DNA from: an uncultured Collinsella sp. | GTDB lineage: Bacteria; Actinomycetota; Coriobacteriia; Coriobacteriales; Coriobacteriaceae | DNA length: 13,390 nucleotides | Direction of reading: 5' to 3' | Assembly: GCA_938023905.1 (NCBI GenBank) | Contig: CALJCO010000112.1 | Coordinates: 1-13,390, forward strand | In this document: positions 6,165 through 13,338 of the stretch, one piece after another | Position numbering within the stretch: the first letter of the stretch is position 1 | How the letters are laid out: every line of letters starts with the position of its first letter | Made by a program: the position numbers and the translations under genes | The notes under the pieces: model-generated | Seen by the model: the letters and a program-made list of their open reading frames with translations, nothing else | Database searches by the model: none | Told to the model about the DNA's origin: nothing

Positions 6165-6580
6165 GTGAGCATGCCGTCGAGGGTGCGCCAGGCGAGCTCG
6201 GCGCATTTGACGCGGGCGGGCATGTGCGAGATGTCCTGAAGCTGGGCGGCTTCGTCCAGGTCTTCCAAGTCCTCCTCGGAGAGCTTCTCGCCGCGGATCA
6301 TGGCGAGGAAGAGTCCCGCCAAGCGACGTGCCTCCTCGACGGTCTCGTCGGTGATGAGGTCGGCCATGATGTCGGCACTGGCCTGGCTGATGGCGCAGCC
6401 GTGGCCGGTAAAGGAGGCCTCCTCGATCACGCCGTTCTCGACGCGCAACTGTAAGGTGAGCTCGTCTCCGCAGCTGGGGTTGATGCCGTCGTGCTCGTGC
6501 GTGGGAGCATCCATCTCGTACTTATAGTCGGGGTGCGAGTTGTGCTCCATAAATGTGGTGGAGGTGTACAGATTACCCAT
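6146..6580 (-). CDS. sufU: SufU sulfur-transfer protein
   Basis: 144 residues. It accepts persulfide sulfur from SufS and passes it to the SufBCD scaffold; in Gram-positive bacteria SufU is a zinc-dependent sulfurtransferase. Seen: NPSCGDEL (C37, D39), GHGCAISQAS (C62) and VKCAELAW (C126), the four zinc ligands of the family. The SufU-specific insertion GEKLSEEDLEDLDEA lies between the second and third cysteines. The chosen ATG (6580) is inside the end of sufS: ATGGGTAA holds the sufU start and the sufS stop, an 8-base overlap that suggests translational coupling. The in-frame ATG at 6685 lies within sufS and gives a non-homologous extension. It is the last gene of the suf operon. Confidence 0.95.
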   Translation of the reverse strand: MGNLYTSTTFMEHNSHPDYKYEMDAPTHEHDGINPSCGDELTLQLRVENGVIEEASFTGHGCAISQASADIMADLITDETVEEARRLAGLFLAMIRGEKLSEEDLEDLDEAAQLQDISHMPARVKCAELAWRTLDGMLTGQNNQ

Positions 6581-7898
6581 TGAACGTGCTCCAAACGTGA
6601 TGCAGGCCGGCGATGAACTTGTCGATGTCGGCCTTGTCGTTGTAGAAGGCCACGCTGGCGCGGCAGCAGGCAAGGTTTTCGACACCCAGCCAGGTAAGCA
6701 GCGGCTGCGCGCAGTGGTGGCCGGCGCGGATGCAGACGCCGTCCATGTCCGTGATGCTCGCGACGTCGTGCGGGTGGATGCCCTTGACGTTAAAGCTTAC
6801 AACGCCGTGGTGGTTGTCCCAATAGATGGAGCCGATGATCTGGACAAAGTCGAGCTGCATGAGCTCGCCCATCAGGTAGTGGACAAGTGCCTGTTCGCGG
6901 GCCTGGATGTTTTCGTAACCCACCGTGTTGAACAGGTAATCGAGGGCGGCGCCCGTGGCGAAGATGCCGGCGGCGTCCTGCGTGCCGGCCTCGAACTTCT
7001 CGGGGACGGGCGCCCAGACAGCGTCCTGCTCGGTGACCGAATCGATCATCTCGCCGCCGGTAAGCATGGGCGGCATGGCGTTGAGCAGGTCCATCTTGCC
7101 CCACAGCACGCCAATACCCATGGGGCCCATGGCCTTGTGCGCGCTAAAGGCAAAGAAGTCGGCGCCCAGGTCGGCCACATCGACCGGCATGTGCGGCAGC
7201 GACTGCGCGCCGTCGACGACCAGGTAGCCGCCGTACTTGTGCACGAGCTTGCCGAGGTTCTTGACTGGGTTCTCGACGCCCAACACGTTGGAGACCTGTC
7301 CCACGGCCAGGATCTTGGTCTTGGGACCCACCTTGGCAAGAACCTCCTCGGTGGTGAGCTGGCCGGTCTTGGTGGGGTAGAGGTAGACGAGCTTGGCGCC
7401 GGTCTTGCGGCAGACCTGCTGCCATGGAATCAGGTTGGAGTGGTGCTCCATGATGGTGATGACGACCTCGTCACCGGGCCCGAGCACCGTGGGTGCAAAG
7501 CTCTTGGCGACCAGGTTGAGCGACTCGCTCGTGTTGCGGGTGAAGACGACCTCGTTGGCCTGGGGAGCGCCGATGAGGTCGGCGATCTGCTGGCGGACCT
7601 TCGCGATGGCCTCGGTGGCCTCGACGGACAGCGAGTACAGGCCGCGCAGGGGGTTTGCGTTCATGCGCTGATAGAAGTCGCGCTCGGCGTCGAGCACGCA
7701 GACAGGGCGCTGCGCGGTGGCGGCGCTATCGAGGAAGGCGATCTCGGGGTGCTGCTGGAAGAGCGGGAACTGCGCCTTGTAGGGGTTGGTCTCGATGTCT
7801 ACGGTGGGCCAGCCGCGCGAAACCTCGTCGCTGGCATCGAGCTCCATGGGCTCGGGGGCGGTGCAGGTATCGCATTTAACGTGCTCGGTGTCGATCAT
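6573..7898 (-). CDS. sufS: SufS cysteine desulfurase
   Basis: 441 residues, a class-II PLP-dependent desulfurase that releases sulfur from cysteine as an enzyme persulfide. Seen: FLDSAAT (55-61), the PLP-stacking histidine in EHHSN (H152), VVDGAQS (227-233), the Schiff-base lysine in FSAHKAMGPMG (K255), and the catalytic cysteine in RAGHHCAQP (C396). Position and context match SufS rather than IscS. An N-terminal extension of roughly 35 residues precedes the usual start and contains KCDTC (C9 and C12), a CxxC pair not typical of SufS. The start is fixed by ATGA, shared with the sufD stop, and by GAGGAG upstream. The overlap with sufU at the other end also indicates coupled translation. Confidence 0.96.
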   Translation of the reverse strand: MIDTEHVKCDTCTAPEPMELDASDEVSRGWPTVDIETNPYKAQFPLFQQHPEIAFLDSAATAQRPVCVLDAERDFYQRMNANPLRGLYSLSVEATEAIAKVRQQIADLIGAPQANEVVFTRNTSESLNLVAKSFAPTVLGPGDEVVITIMEHHSNLIPWQQVCRKTGAKLVYLYPTKTGQLTTEEVLAKVGPKTKILAVGQVSNVLGVENPVKNLGKLVHKYGGYLVVDGAQSLPHMPVDVADLGADFFAFSAHKAMGPMGIGVLWGKMDLLNAMPPMLTGGEMIDSVTEQDAVWAPVPEKFEAGTQDAAGIFATGAALDYLFNTVGYENIQAREQALVHYLMGELMQLDFVQIIGSIYWDNHHGVVSFNVKGIHPHDVASITDMDGVCIRAGHHCAQPLLTWLGVENLACCRASVAFYNDKADIDKFIAGLHHVWSTFNG

Positions 7899-9166
7899 GC
7901 GAGCTCCTCTTCAAAGTTGTCGATCAGGTTGTTGCCCAGGCGGACGACGGCGGCGCGGGTGCGCTCGTCGGTTGCGGAAAGTGCGGCGTCCTCCAGTTTG
8001 GCGCGGATGAACAGGTCCTCGGCGGCGTTTTGGTCAAGGCCGCGGCAGGCGAGGTAGAACAGCTGCTCGTCGCGGACGTGGCCGATGGTGGCGCCGTGGT
8101 TGCCGGCGACGTCGTCCTCGTCGCACAGGATGACGGGAACGGTCTTGTTGTCGACGCCCTTGTTGGCCAAAAGCACCGTCTCGCGTTCGGTGCCGGTTGC
8201 ACCCTTGCAGCCGTGCACGAGGTCGATGGTGCCGCGGTAGACCTTCTTGGACGTACCGGTCAGCACGCCGTTGGCGTCGATCTCGCACTCGGTCTTGCGA
8301 CCGCGGTGGCGCAGCTCGTAGTTAAAGTCGCGCACCTGCTCGCGGGCGCCCAGGTAATCGGTATCGATGGTGACCTTGGCGGTATCGCCCAGCAGGTCGC
8401 CGGCAAGGCCGGTGGCGCTGGCGCCAGCACCCAAGACGGTGTGCTGCACGTTGACGCGCGCGCCCTCGTCCAGGAACAGGCCGGTGTCGTCGAGCGCGAT
8501 CCAGCTATCGTCGAGCGTCTGCGTGCAGGCCACGTTGACGGTGGCGTACTCGTGGGCGCACACGCGTAGCACGGAACCCACGACGCCCTCGCCGGCAACG
8601 GGGGAGTCCAGGGCGATCTGCAGGTCGAGCGTCGACTGGGGACGGGCGACGACGTCGACGGCGGCGATGGCCGCGGCGGCATCGACACCGCTCACACGCA
8701 CGGTAACCGTCGCGTGCTTGTATTCGGGCGCATCGATGACGATGCGCTTGGTAGCGTGCTCGGCCAAGTAGGCGTAGGCAGCCTCGCCCATGCCGGTTTC
8801 GAAGGCCTCAGCGGGGGAGAGCTCCTCCTCCAGCTTGATGGCGCCGGCCTGGTAGACGGAGGTGGCGGGCACGTCGAGCTCGGTTTCGGGCGTGATGCGG
8901 GCGCGGTCGGCGGCGTCGCCGGGGGCGGAGGCGCGGCGCTCGGGGAAGCGCTCGGCCATGGCGTCCATGGCGGCGTCGAAGGCGTCGGCCGAGCCGGCAA
9001 GCTGCTCGTCCAAGCCCTCGACCTCAACGGCCTCGGCGGGAGCGGCGGCAAGCTCGTCAGAGAGCTCGAGCTTGGTCTGGTTCATTTTCAACCAGCCCCA
9101 GGTTGCTGCGGGCATCGCGTTGACCTGCTCGAGTGTGGTGGCAGCGGTGTTGGTTTCCTGTTTCAT
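7895..9166 (-). CDS. sufD: SufD, Fe-S cluster scaffold subunit
   Basis: 423 residues. It pairs with SufB in the SufBC2D scaffold and helps iron entry. The N-terminal 100 residues are Ala/Glu-rich and poorly conserved. The C-terminal beta-helix and core carry the family block GNHGATIGHVRDEQLFYLACRGL, with H357 matching the functional histidine of E. coli SufD (H360). An earlier VYRGTIDLVHGCKGATGTERETVLL segment is typical of SufB/SufD. Its ATG shares one base with the sufB stop (TAATG) and has AAGGAG about 10 bases upstream. Its own stop overlaps the sufS start (ATGA). It is clearly diverged from the SufB next to it, as is usual for this pair. Confidence 0.93.
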   Translation of the reverse strand: MKQETNTAATTLEQVNAMPAATWGWLKMNQTKLELSDELAAAPAEAVEVEGLDEQLAGSADAFDAAMDAMAERFPERRASAPGDAADRARITPETELDVPATSVYQAGAIKLEEELSPAEAFETGMGEAAYAYLAEHATKRIVIDAPEYKHATVTVRVSGVDAAAAIAAVDVVARPQSTLDLQIALDSPVAGEGVVGSVLRVCAHEYATVNVACTQTLDDSWIALDDTGLFLDEGARVNVQHTVLGAGASATGLAGDLLGDTAKVTIDTDYLGAREQVRDFNYELRHRGRKTECEIDANGVLTGTSKKVYRGTIDLVHGCKGATGTERETVLLANKGVDNKTVPVILCDEDDVAGNHGATIGHVRDEQLFYLACRGLDQNAAEDLFIRAKLEDAALSATDERTRAAVVRLGNNLIDNFEEELA

Positions 9167-10578
9167 TATCCGATCGCTCCTTCCATCTCGAGCTTGATCA
9201 GGTTGTTCATCTCGACGGCGTACTCCAGCGGCAGCTCCTTGGAGACCGGGTTGGCAAAGCCGTTGACGATCATGGTACGGGCCTCTTCCTCCGAGATACC
9301 GCGGCTCATCAGGTAGAACACCTTATCGTCGCCGATGCGGCCGATGGTGGCCTCGTGGCCGATGTCGACGTTCTTGGCGCGGATGTCCATGGCCGGAATA
9401 GTGTCGGAGCGGCTTTGGTCGTCGAGCATCAGCGACTGGCAGCTCACGGTTGCCTTGGAGCCCTCGGCCTTGGGTGTGGCAACGATAGAGCTGCGGAAGG
9501 TCTGAATGCCGCCGCTCTTGGAGATGCCCTTGGTCTCGACGGTTGCCGAGGTCTCGGGCGCGTTGAGCACGACCTTGCAGCCGGTATCGAGGTTCTGACC
9601 GGCGCCGGCAAAGGTGATGCCGGTAAAGCTCGACCGGGCGCGGCGGCCGTTGAGCACGCTCATGGGGTAGAGGTAGCCCACGTGGCTGCCGAAGGAGCCG
9701 CTGATCCACTCGATGTCGCCGTCCTCGTCCACGCGCGCACGCTTGGTGTTGAGGTTGTACATGTTCTTGGACCAGTTCTCGATGGTCGAGTAGCGCAGGT
9801 GCGCACGCTTGCCCACAAAGAGCTCGACGGCGCCGGCGTGGAGGTTGGCCACGTTGTACTTGGGCGCGGAGCAGCCCTCGATAAAGTGCAGGTCGGCATC
9901 GTCCTCGACAATGATGAGCGTGTGCTCAAACTGGCCGGCACCCTTGGCATTGAGGCGGAAGTAGCTCTGCAGCGGAAAATCGAGCTTGGTGCCCTTGGGC
10001 ACGTAGACAAACGAGCCGCCCGACCATACGGCGCCGTGCAGGGCCGCAAATTTGTGGTCGGTGGGCGGGATGAGCGTCATAAACTTCTCGTGGATGAGCG
10101 GCTCCCACTGCGGGTCGTGCAGAGCCTCCTCGATGCCGGAGTACACGATGCCCATCTTGGACGCCGTGTCCTGCATGTTGTGGTAGACCAGCTCGGAGTC
10201 GTACTGCGCGCCGACGCCCGCCAGGTAGCTGCGCTCGGCCTCGGGGATGCCCAGGCGCTCAAAGGTGTTCTTGATGTCGTCGGGCACCGACTCCCAGTCG
10301 TGCTTTTGGTCGGTGTTGGGCTTGACGTAGGTGACGATGTTGTCCATGTCCAAGCCCTCGATGGAGGGGCCCCACGTCGGATCCGGGAAGCGGTTGAAGA
10401 TCTCGAGGGACTTGAGGCGCAGGTCGAGCATCCACTGCGGCTCGTCCTTCTTGGCGCTGATCTCGCGCACGATGTCGGGCGTGATGCCGGCGTCGAGACG
10501 TTCGAATCCCTCCTCGCCATAGGTGAAGTCGTAGAGGCTGCGGTCGATGTCCGCGACCTCGGTGCGGTTCTTGGTCAT
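9166..10578 (-). CDS. sufB: SufB, Fe-S cluster scaffold subunit
   Basis: 470 residues, the usual SufB length. It forms the core scaffold on which the cluster is built. Seen: WSGGSFVYVPKG (185-196), HFIEGCSAP with C236, matching the conserved cysteine of E. coli SufB, ENWSKNMYNLNTKRA (267-281), and the C-terminal block HEATIGRIGDDKVFYLMSRGISEEEA (408-433). The enterobacterial C405 position is not a cysteine here (FYLMSRG), as in Bacillus-type SufB, so cluster chemistry probably relies on other residues. The ATG at 10578 follows AAGGGG, and the gene starts 12 bases after the sufC stop. High sequence conservation makes the identification secure. Confidence 0.97.
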   Translation of the reverse strand: MTKNRTEVADIDRSLYDFTYGEEGFERLDAGITPDIVREISAKKDEPQWMLDLRLKSLEIFNRFPDPTWGPSIEGLDMDNIVTYVKPNTDQKHDWESVPDDIKNTFERLGIPEAERSYLAGVGAQYDSELVYHNMQDTASKMGIVYSGIEEALHDPQWEPLIHEKFMTLIPPTDHKFAALHGAVWSGGSFVYVPKGTKLDFPLQSYFRLNAKGAGQFEHTLIIVEDDADLHFIEGCSAPKYNVANLHAGAVELFVGKRAHLRYSTIENWSKNMYNLNTKRARVDEDGDIEWISGSFGSHVGYLYPMSVLNGRRARSSFTGITFAGAGQNLDTGCKVVLNAPETSATVETKGISKSGGIQTFRSSIVATPKAEGSKATVSCQSLMLDDQSRSDTIPAMDIRAKNVDIGHEATIGRIGDDKVFYLMSRGISEEEARTMIVNGFANPVSKELPLEYAVEMNNLIKLEMEGAIG

Positions 10579-10590
10579 TGCGTCGCCCCT

Positions 10591-11391
10591 TTACGCCTGC
10601 TGCTCGGCAGCGGCGGTCTCGGCCTGGGCGCGCTGCTCGGCGGCCTCGCGCTCGAAGGTCTCAAAGCCGTTCTTGTCGATCCAGGGGATGAGCGAGGCGT
10701 CGTCCTCGCGCACGATGTGGCCCTTGACCATAACGTGGACGCGGTCAACATCCAGGTGCTCCAGGATGCGCGTGTTGTGCGTGATGATGAGCATGGAGCC
10801 GTCGCAGCTCTTGCGGTAGGCGTCCATGCCGTGGCTGACGGTGGACAGGGCGTCGACGTCCAGGCCCGAGTCAGTCTCGTCCAGGATGGCGAGCTTGGGC
10901 TGCAGCAGCAGAAGCTGGAGCATCTCGACCTTCTTTTTCTCGCCGCCCGAGAAGCCCACGCCCAGCTCGCGGTTGAGATAGGCGGTATCCATGTTGAGCT
11001 CGGCCGCGAGCTCCTTGACGCGACGGCGGAACTCCTTGCCCTTCATCTCCAGACCGGGGCGGCCGGCGATGCTGGCGCGCAAAAAGCTCGACAGCGGCAC
11101 GCCCGGGATCTCGACCGGGGCCTGAAAGCTCAGGAACAGGCCGGCGCGCGAGCGCTTGTCGGTGGTGAGCTCGGTGATGTCCTGGCCGTCAAAGACGATA
11201 CGTCCGTCCTGCACGGTGTAGACGGGATCGCCCATGACCAGGTGACCAAGGGTGGACTTACCCGCGCCGTTGGGGCCCATCAGCACGTGGGTCTCGCCGG
11301 CGGCGACTTGCAGGTTGACGTTGTGGAGGATGGTCTTCTCGTCCACGGAGGCAGTCAGACCTTCGATGGAAAGCAGCGGATTTGTGCTCAT
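10591..11391 (-). CDS. sufC: SufC, ABC-type ATPase of the SUF scaffold
   Basis: 266 residues from ATG 11391, which has GAGGG upstream; an in-frame ATG at 11421 adds 10 residues and is less likely. SufC is a cytoplasmic ABC ATPase that drives conformational change in SufBCD and is not a transporter. Seen: Walker A GPNGAGKST (39-47), Q-loop FQAP (Q90), signature GFSGGEKKK (146-154), Walker B LAILDETDSGLD (168-179), and switch histidine ITHNTR (H205). The C-terminal tail is Ala/Glu/Gln-rich and longer than usual. It is the first gene of the operon, so its promoter in the 11392-11571 gap drives all five suf genes. Confidence 0.97.
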   Translation of the reverse strand: MSTNPLLSIEGLTASVDEKTILHNVNLQVAAGETHVLMGPNGAGKSTLGHLVMGDPVYTVQDGRIVFDGQDITELTTDKRSRAGLFLSFQAPVEIPGVPLSSFLRASIAGRPGLEMKGKEFRRRVKELAAELNMDTAYLNRELGVGFSGGEKKKVEMLQLLLLQPKLAILDETDSGLDVDALSTVSHGMDAYRKSCDGSMLIITHNTRILEHLDVDRVHVMVKGHIVREDDASLIPWIDKNGFETFEREAAEQRAQAETAAAEQQA

Positions 11392-11410
11392 GCTGTCCCT
11401 CTCTGTATAT

Positions 11411-11430
11411 GGTGTACTCATAGGTGTACT
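11411..11430 (-). repeat. Tandem 8-bp repeats in the sufC leader
   Basis: GGTGTACT occurs at 11411-11418 and again at 11423-11430, a 12-bp period. On the minus strand this reads AGTACACC-TATG-AGTACACC, 20 bases before the sufC start and between the candidate promoter and the ribosome site. Two identical half-sites close to one helical turn apart could bind a regulator. They could also be chance. Confidence 0.4.
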
Positions 11431-11454
11431 AAACCCTAGGAATCTTCTCGGAAT

Positions 11455-11520
11455 AAAGTTACTATGGGTTCGGCGTTAGTCAAGGGAAAACCCGACTAAT
11501 CCACTCGACTTTTCTAGATG
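11455..11520. promoter_or_regulatory. Divergent sufC / rrf2 promoter region with palindromic operator
   Basis: The palindrome TTAGTC (11476-11481) - N12 - GACTAA (11494-11499) lies between the divergent genes. Its left arm overlaps a minus-strand -35 TTGACT (11478-11483), with a weak AACTTT -10 at 11455-11460 (17-bp spacing). Its right arm overlaps a plus-strand CCGACT (11492-11497), which has TAGATG 17 bases on (11515-11520). The -10 boxes are poor matches, so exact starts are unsure. A regulator bound at the palindrome could cover both promoters at once, as expected for an autoregulated Rrf2 protein controlling suf. Confidence 0.5.
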
Positions 11521-11521
11521 T

Positions 11522-11550
11522 GGGACAAACTAACCTGGTTATGTTGTCCC
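11522..11550 (+). repeat. REP-like palindrome, copy 2, in the rrf2 leader
   Basis: GGGACAA (11522-11528) pairs with TTGTCCC (11544-11550). It has the same 29-base length and orientation as the element at 6136-6164, and shares the core CTG.TTAT.TTGTCCC. It lies 22 bases before the rrf2 start codon, so it would form a hairpin in that mRNA leader or act as a DNA site. The interior similarity argues for a repeat family rather than two chance palindromes. Confidence 0.55.
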
Positions 11551-11571
11551 AGATGCGATGGAAGGGTAGGT

Positions 11572-12003
11572 ATGCTCATTTCTTCTAAGGGCCGCTATGC
11601 CCTCCGGCTGATGATCTATATCGCGGCGCTGGGTGACGCCGAGGGCAAGATTGCTTTGCGCGAGGTTGCCGACCGTGAACATATCTCGCAAAAGTATTTG
11701 GAGCAGCTGGTTCGTCCGCTTATGAAGGCGGGCCTGCTTAAGAGCGTGCGCGGCAAAGGCGGTGGCTACATGATGGCCAAGGACCCCGCCGAGGTGCGTG
11801 CTGGCGACATCCTGCGCGCTGTCGAGGGCAGTACGGCGCCCGTGGCGTGCGACGGCATCGACAACAGCTGCACCCGCAGCGATTTGTGCTCGACCGTCAA
11901 GTTCTGGCGCGGTCTGGACGACGTGATCGAAAAGTACGTCGACGGCGTGACGTTGGCCGACCTAGCCGCCGTTCCCGAGATCAACTTTGACATTAAGCTG
12001 TAG
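11572..12003 (+). CDS. Rrf2/IscR-type Fe-S sensing transcriptional regulator
   Basis: 143 residues from ATG 11572, with GAAGGGTAGG upstream; the in-frame ATG at 11518 runs through the palindromic leader and does not resemble the family. Seen: the classic Rrf2 N-terminus MLISSKGRYALRLMIYIA, a winged helix with ISQKYLEQLVRPLMKAGLLKSVRGKGGGY (38-66), and a cysteine cluster C93-x6-C100-x5-C106 that fits cluster ligation as in IscR/NsrR/SufR proteins. It is divergent from sufCBDSU, so it most likely represses or tunes that operon and itself in response to Fe-S demand, iron or oxidants. This is inferred from position and family. It cannot be assigned to IscR, SufR or NsrR by sequence reading alone. 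Confidence 0.9.
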   Translation: MLISSKGRYALRLMIYIAALGDAEGKIALREVADREHISQKYLEQLVRPLMKAGLLKSVRGKGGGYMMAKDPAEVRAGDILRAVEGSTAPVACDGIDNSCTRSDLCSTVKFWRGLDDVIEKYVDGVTLADLAAVPEINFDIKL

Positions 12004-12056
12004 GTTGAGCGCAATTCCTTAAGATTTCGCGGAGGGTTGTTGCCGTTTACCGAGGG

Positions 12057-12086
12057 GTTGTTGTGTAACAACAGGCGAGCTGCAAT
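12057..12086 (+). promoter_or_regulatory. Candidate promoter with overlapping inverted repeat
   Basis: TTGTTG (12058-12063) and TGCAAT (12081-12086) are spaced by 17 bases, matching sigma-70 consensus at 3 and 4 of 6 positions. A GTTGTT-GTGT-AACAAC inverted repeat (12057-12072) overlaps the -35 and could be an operator. It lies about 57 bases before the secreted protein's start. No terminator was recognised between rrf2 and this point. Confidence 0.4.
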
Positions 12087-12142
12087 ACTTATTTTTATCT
12101 TTGCAAACTGCACTTTAACTACACCAATGCAGGGAGGATCTT

Positions 12143-13338
12143 ATGCAGCCCAAGCATTCTGCGATTGTCGCGGGCCTGACGCTGGCGCTTTCGTTTGGCG
12201 CCGTTACCGCATCCGCGCCCGCCCCCGCCGCCGCCGAGGAGCCCACGCCGGGCGTTGCCTCGGATGCCACCGATATCGACAAAGGTCTCTACACCCAGCA
12301 GTCCTTCTCGGGCGTGCTGAGGTCGGTCCAGGGCGTTTCGTTTGTCAACGTGACTCCCGAGATGAAGTACTTTACCAAGTACGAGAGCCATGGCAACTAC
12401 AACCAGGGCTTTTCGTATGGGGACGGATACAACGCGCTGGGCTATTACCAGTTCGACCGTCGATGGTCGCTCATTCCGTTTATGAAGCAGGCCTACAACT
12501 ACAACCCCGAAAAATACAGCATGCTCAAGGATGCGATTGATCGCGGCAGCGAGATTTCCAACGCGAGCAATGCCATGTACGAGAACGGCCAGCTCACCGA
12601 GCTGGGCCATATCGCGCAGGAGGCTTTCCAGGGTGCTTACAACACCGATCCTGTTGAGTTCTCAGCACTTCAAGATGCCTATGCGTACAACTCGTACTAT
12701 GCGGTGACCGAGGCGTGGCTCAAGAGCGGCCTGGGTATTGATATTTCGGGCCGCGCCGATTGCGTCAAGGGCATGGTGTGGAGCATCACCAACATGTGCG
12801 GCACCGGTGGCTGCAGGGACTTTTTCCGCTGGGCGAATCTTTCCAACGATATGTCCGACCGCGAGTTTGTGACGGCGCTTTCCAACAGCGTGGTCAACAA
12901 TATCGCCACCAAGTTTTCAAGTCAGCCCCAGTATCATGAGGGCTGGAAGAATCGTTATAAGAATGAGCTGAAGGACTGCTTGGTTTATATCGCTGAGGAC
13001 GAGGCAGCCGCTGCGACGCCCGTGCAGCCCGAGCCTACGCCGGCGCCCTCGCCGACACCTGATTCGAATGACGACTCGAGTGACGATGCCAACGACGACA
13101 GGATGGATGCGCCCTCGACCGATGCTGACGGCGGTGGCTCTGCTGGTGGCACTACCAACGACGGCTCTACCTTGAACGGCTCCAATTCGAACGGCTCTGC
13201 TGCGGGCGATTCGTCTTCAAGCTCTGTTGGCAATACGGACAGCGACGCTTCTGGCTCGACCGACGCTGACATCTCTAACTCATCTACCGGCTCGAGTGAT
13301 TCGTCTATTGGCACCGGCTCTAACAATGGCTCCGGTTC
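12143..13338 (+). CDS. Secreted lysozyme-like protein with Ser/Gly/Asp/Asn-rich tail, 3' truncated
   Basis: About 398 native codons, still open at the contig end. ATG 12143 follows GGGAGG at good spacing. Seen: a signal peptide (MQPKHS then a hydrophobic stretch to about residue 22, and an Ala/Pro-rich stretch to about 34), then a domain with FTKYESHGNYNQG (77-89) and NALGYYQFDRRWS (97-109). That pattern of a Glu followed by Gly-Tyr-Tyr-Gln-Phe resembles lysozyme or transglycosylase active sites, with E81 the candidate catalytic acid. C207, C219, C224 and C279 could form disulfides. From about 293 a Pro-rich stretch leads into low-complexity Ser/Gly/Asp/Asn sequence, typical of a linker to a wall or membrane anchor that is missing here. 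It probably acts on peptidoglycan outside the cell, but the family is not firmly recognised. Bases after 13338 are adapter, so the last residues of the open frame are not real. Confidence 0.75.

Noticed and set aside
6540..8057. 505-codon plus-strand ORF antisense to sufS
   Set aside because: Same codon-bias shadow; the minus-strand SufS has all catalytic residues.
9166..10578. Loss of the E. coli C405 cysteine in SufB as a defect
   Set aside because: Bacillus-type SufB proteins also have FYLMSRG there, so this is a lineage difference and not a broken gene.
9133..11439. 768-codon plus-strand ORF antisense to sufB and sufC
   Set aside because: It arises from strong third-position GC in the suf genes. 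The composition is His/Val/Gly/Asp repeats with no domain and no ribosome site.
12012..12026. AATTCCTTAAGATTT resembling AATTCTTAAGATTT at 6122-6135
   Set aside because: It is about 14 matching bases with one indel, and AT-rich; this is within chance for a window of this size, and the flanks do not match.
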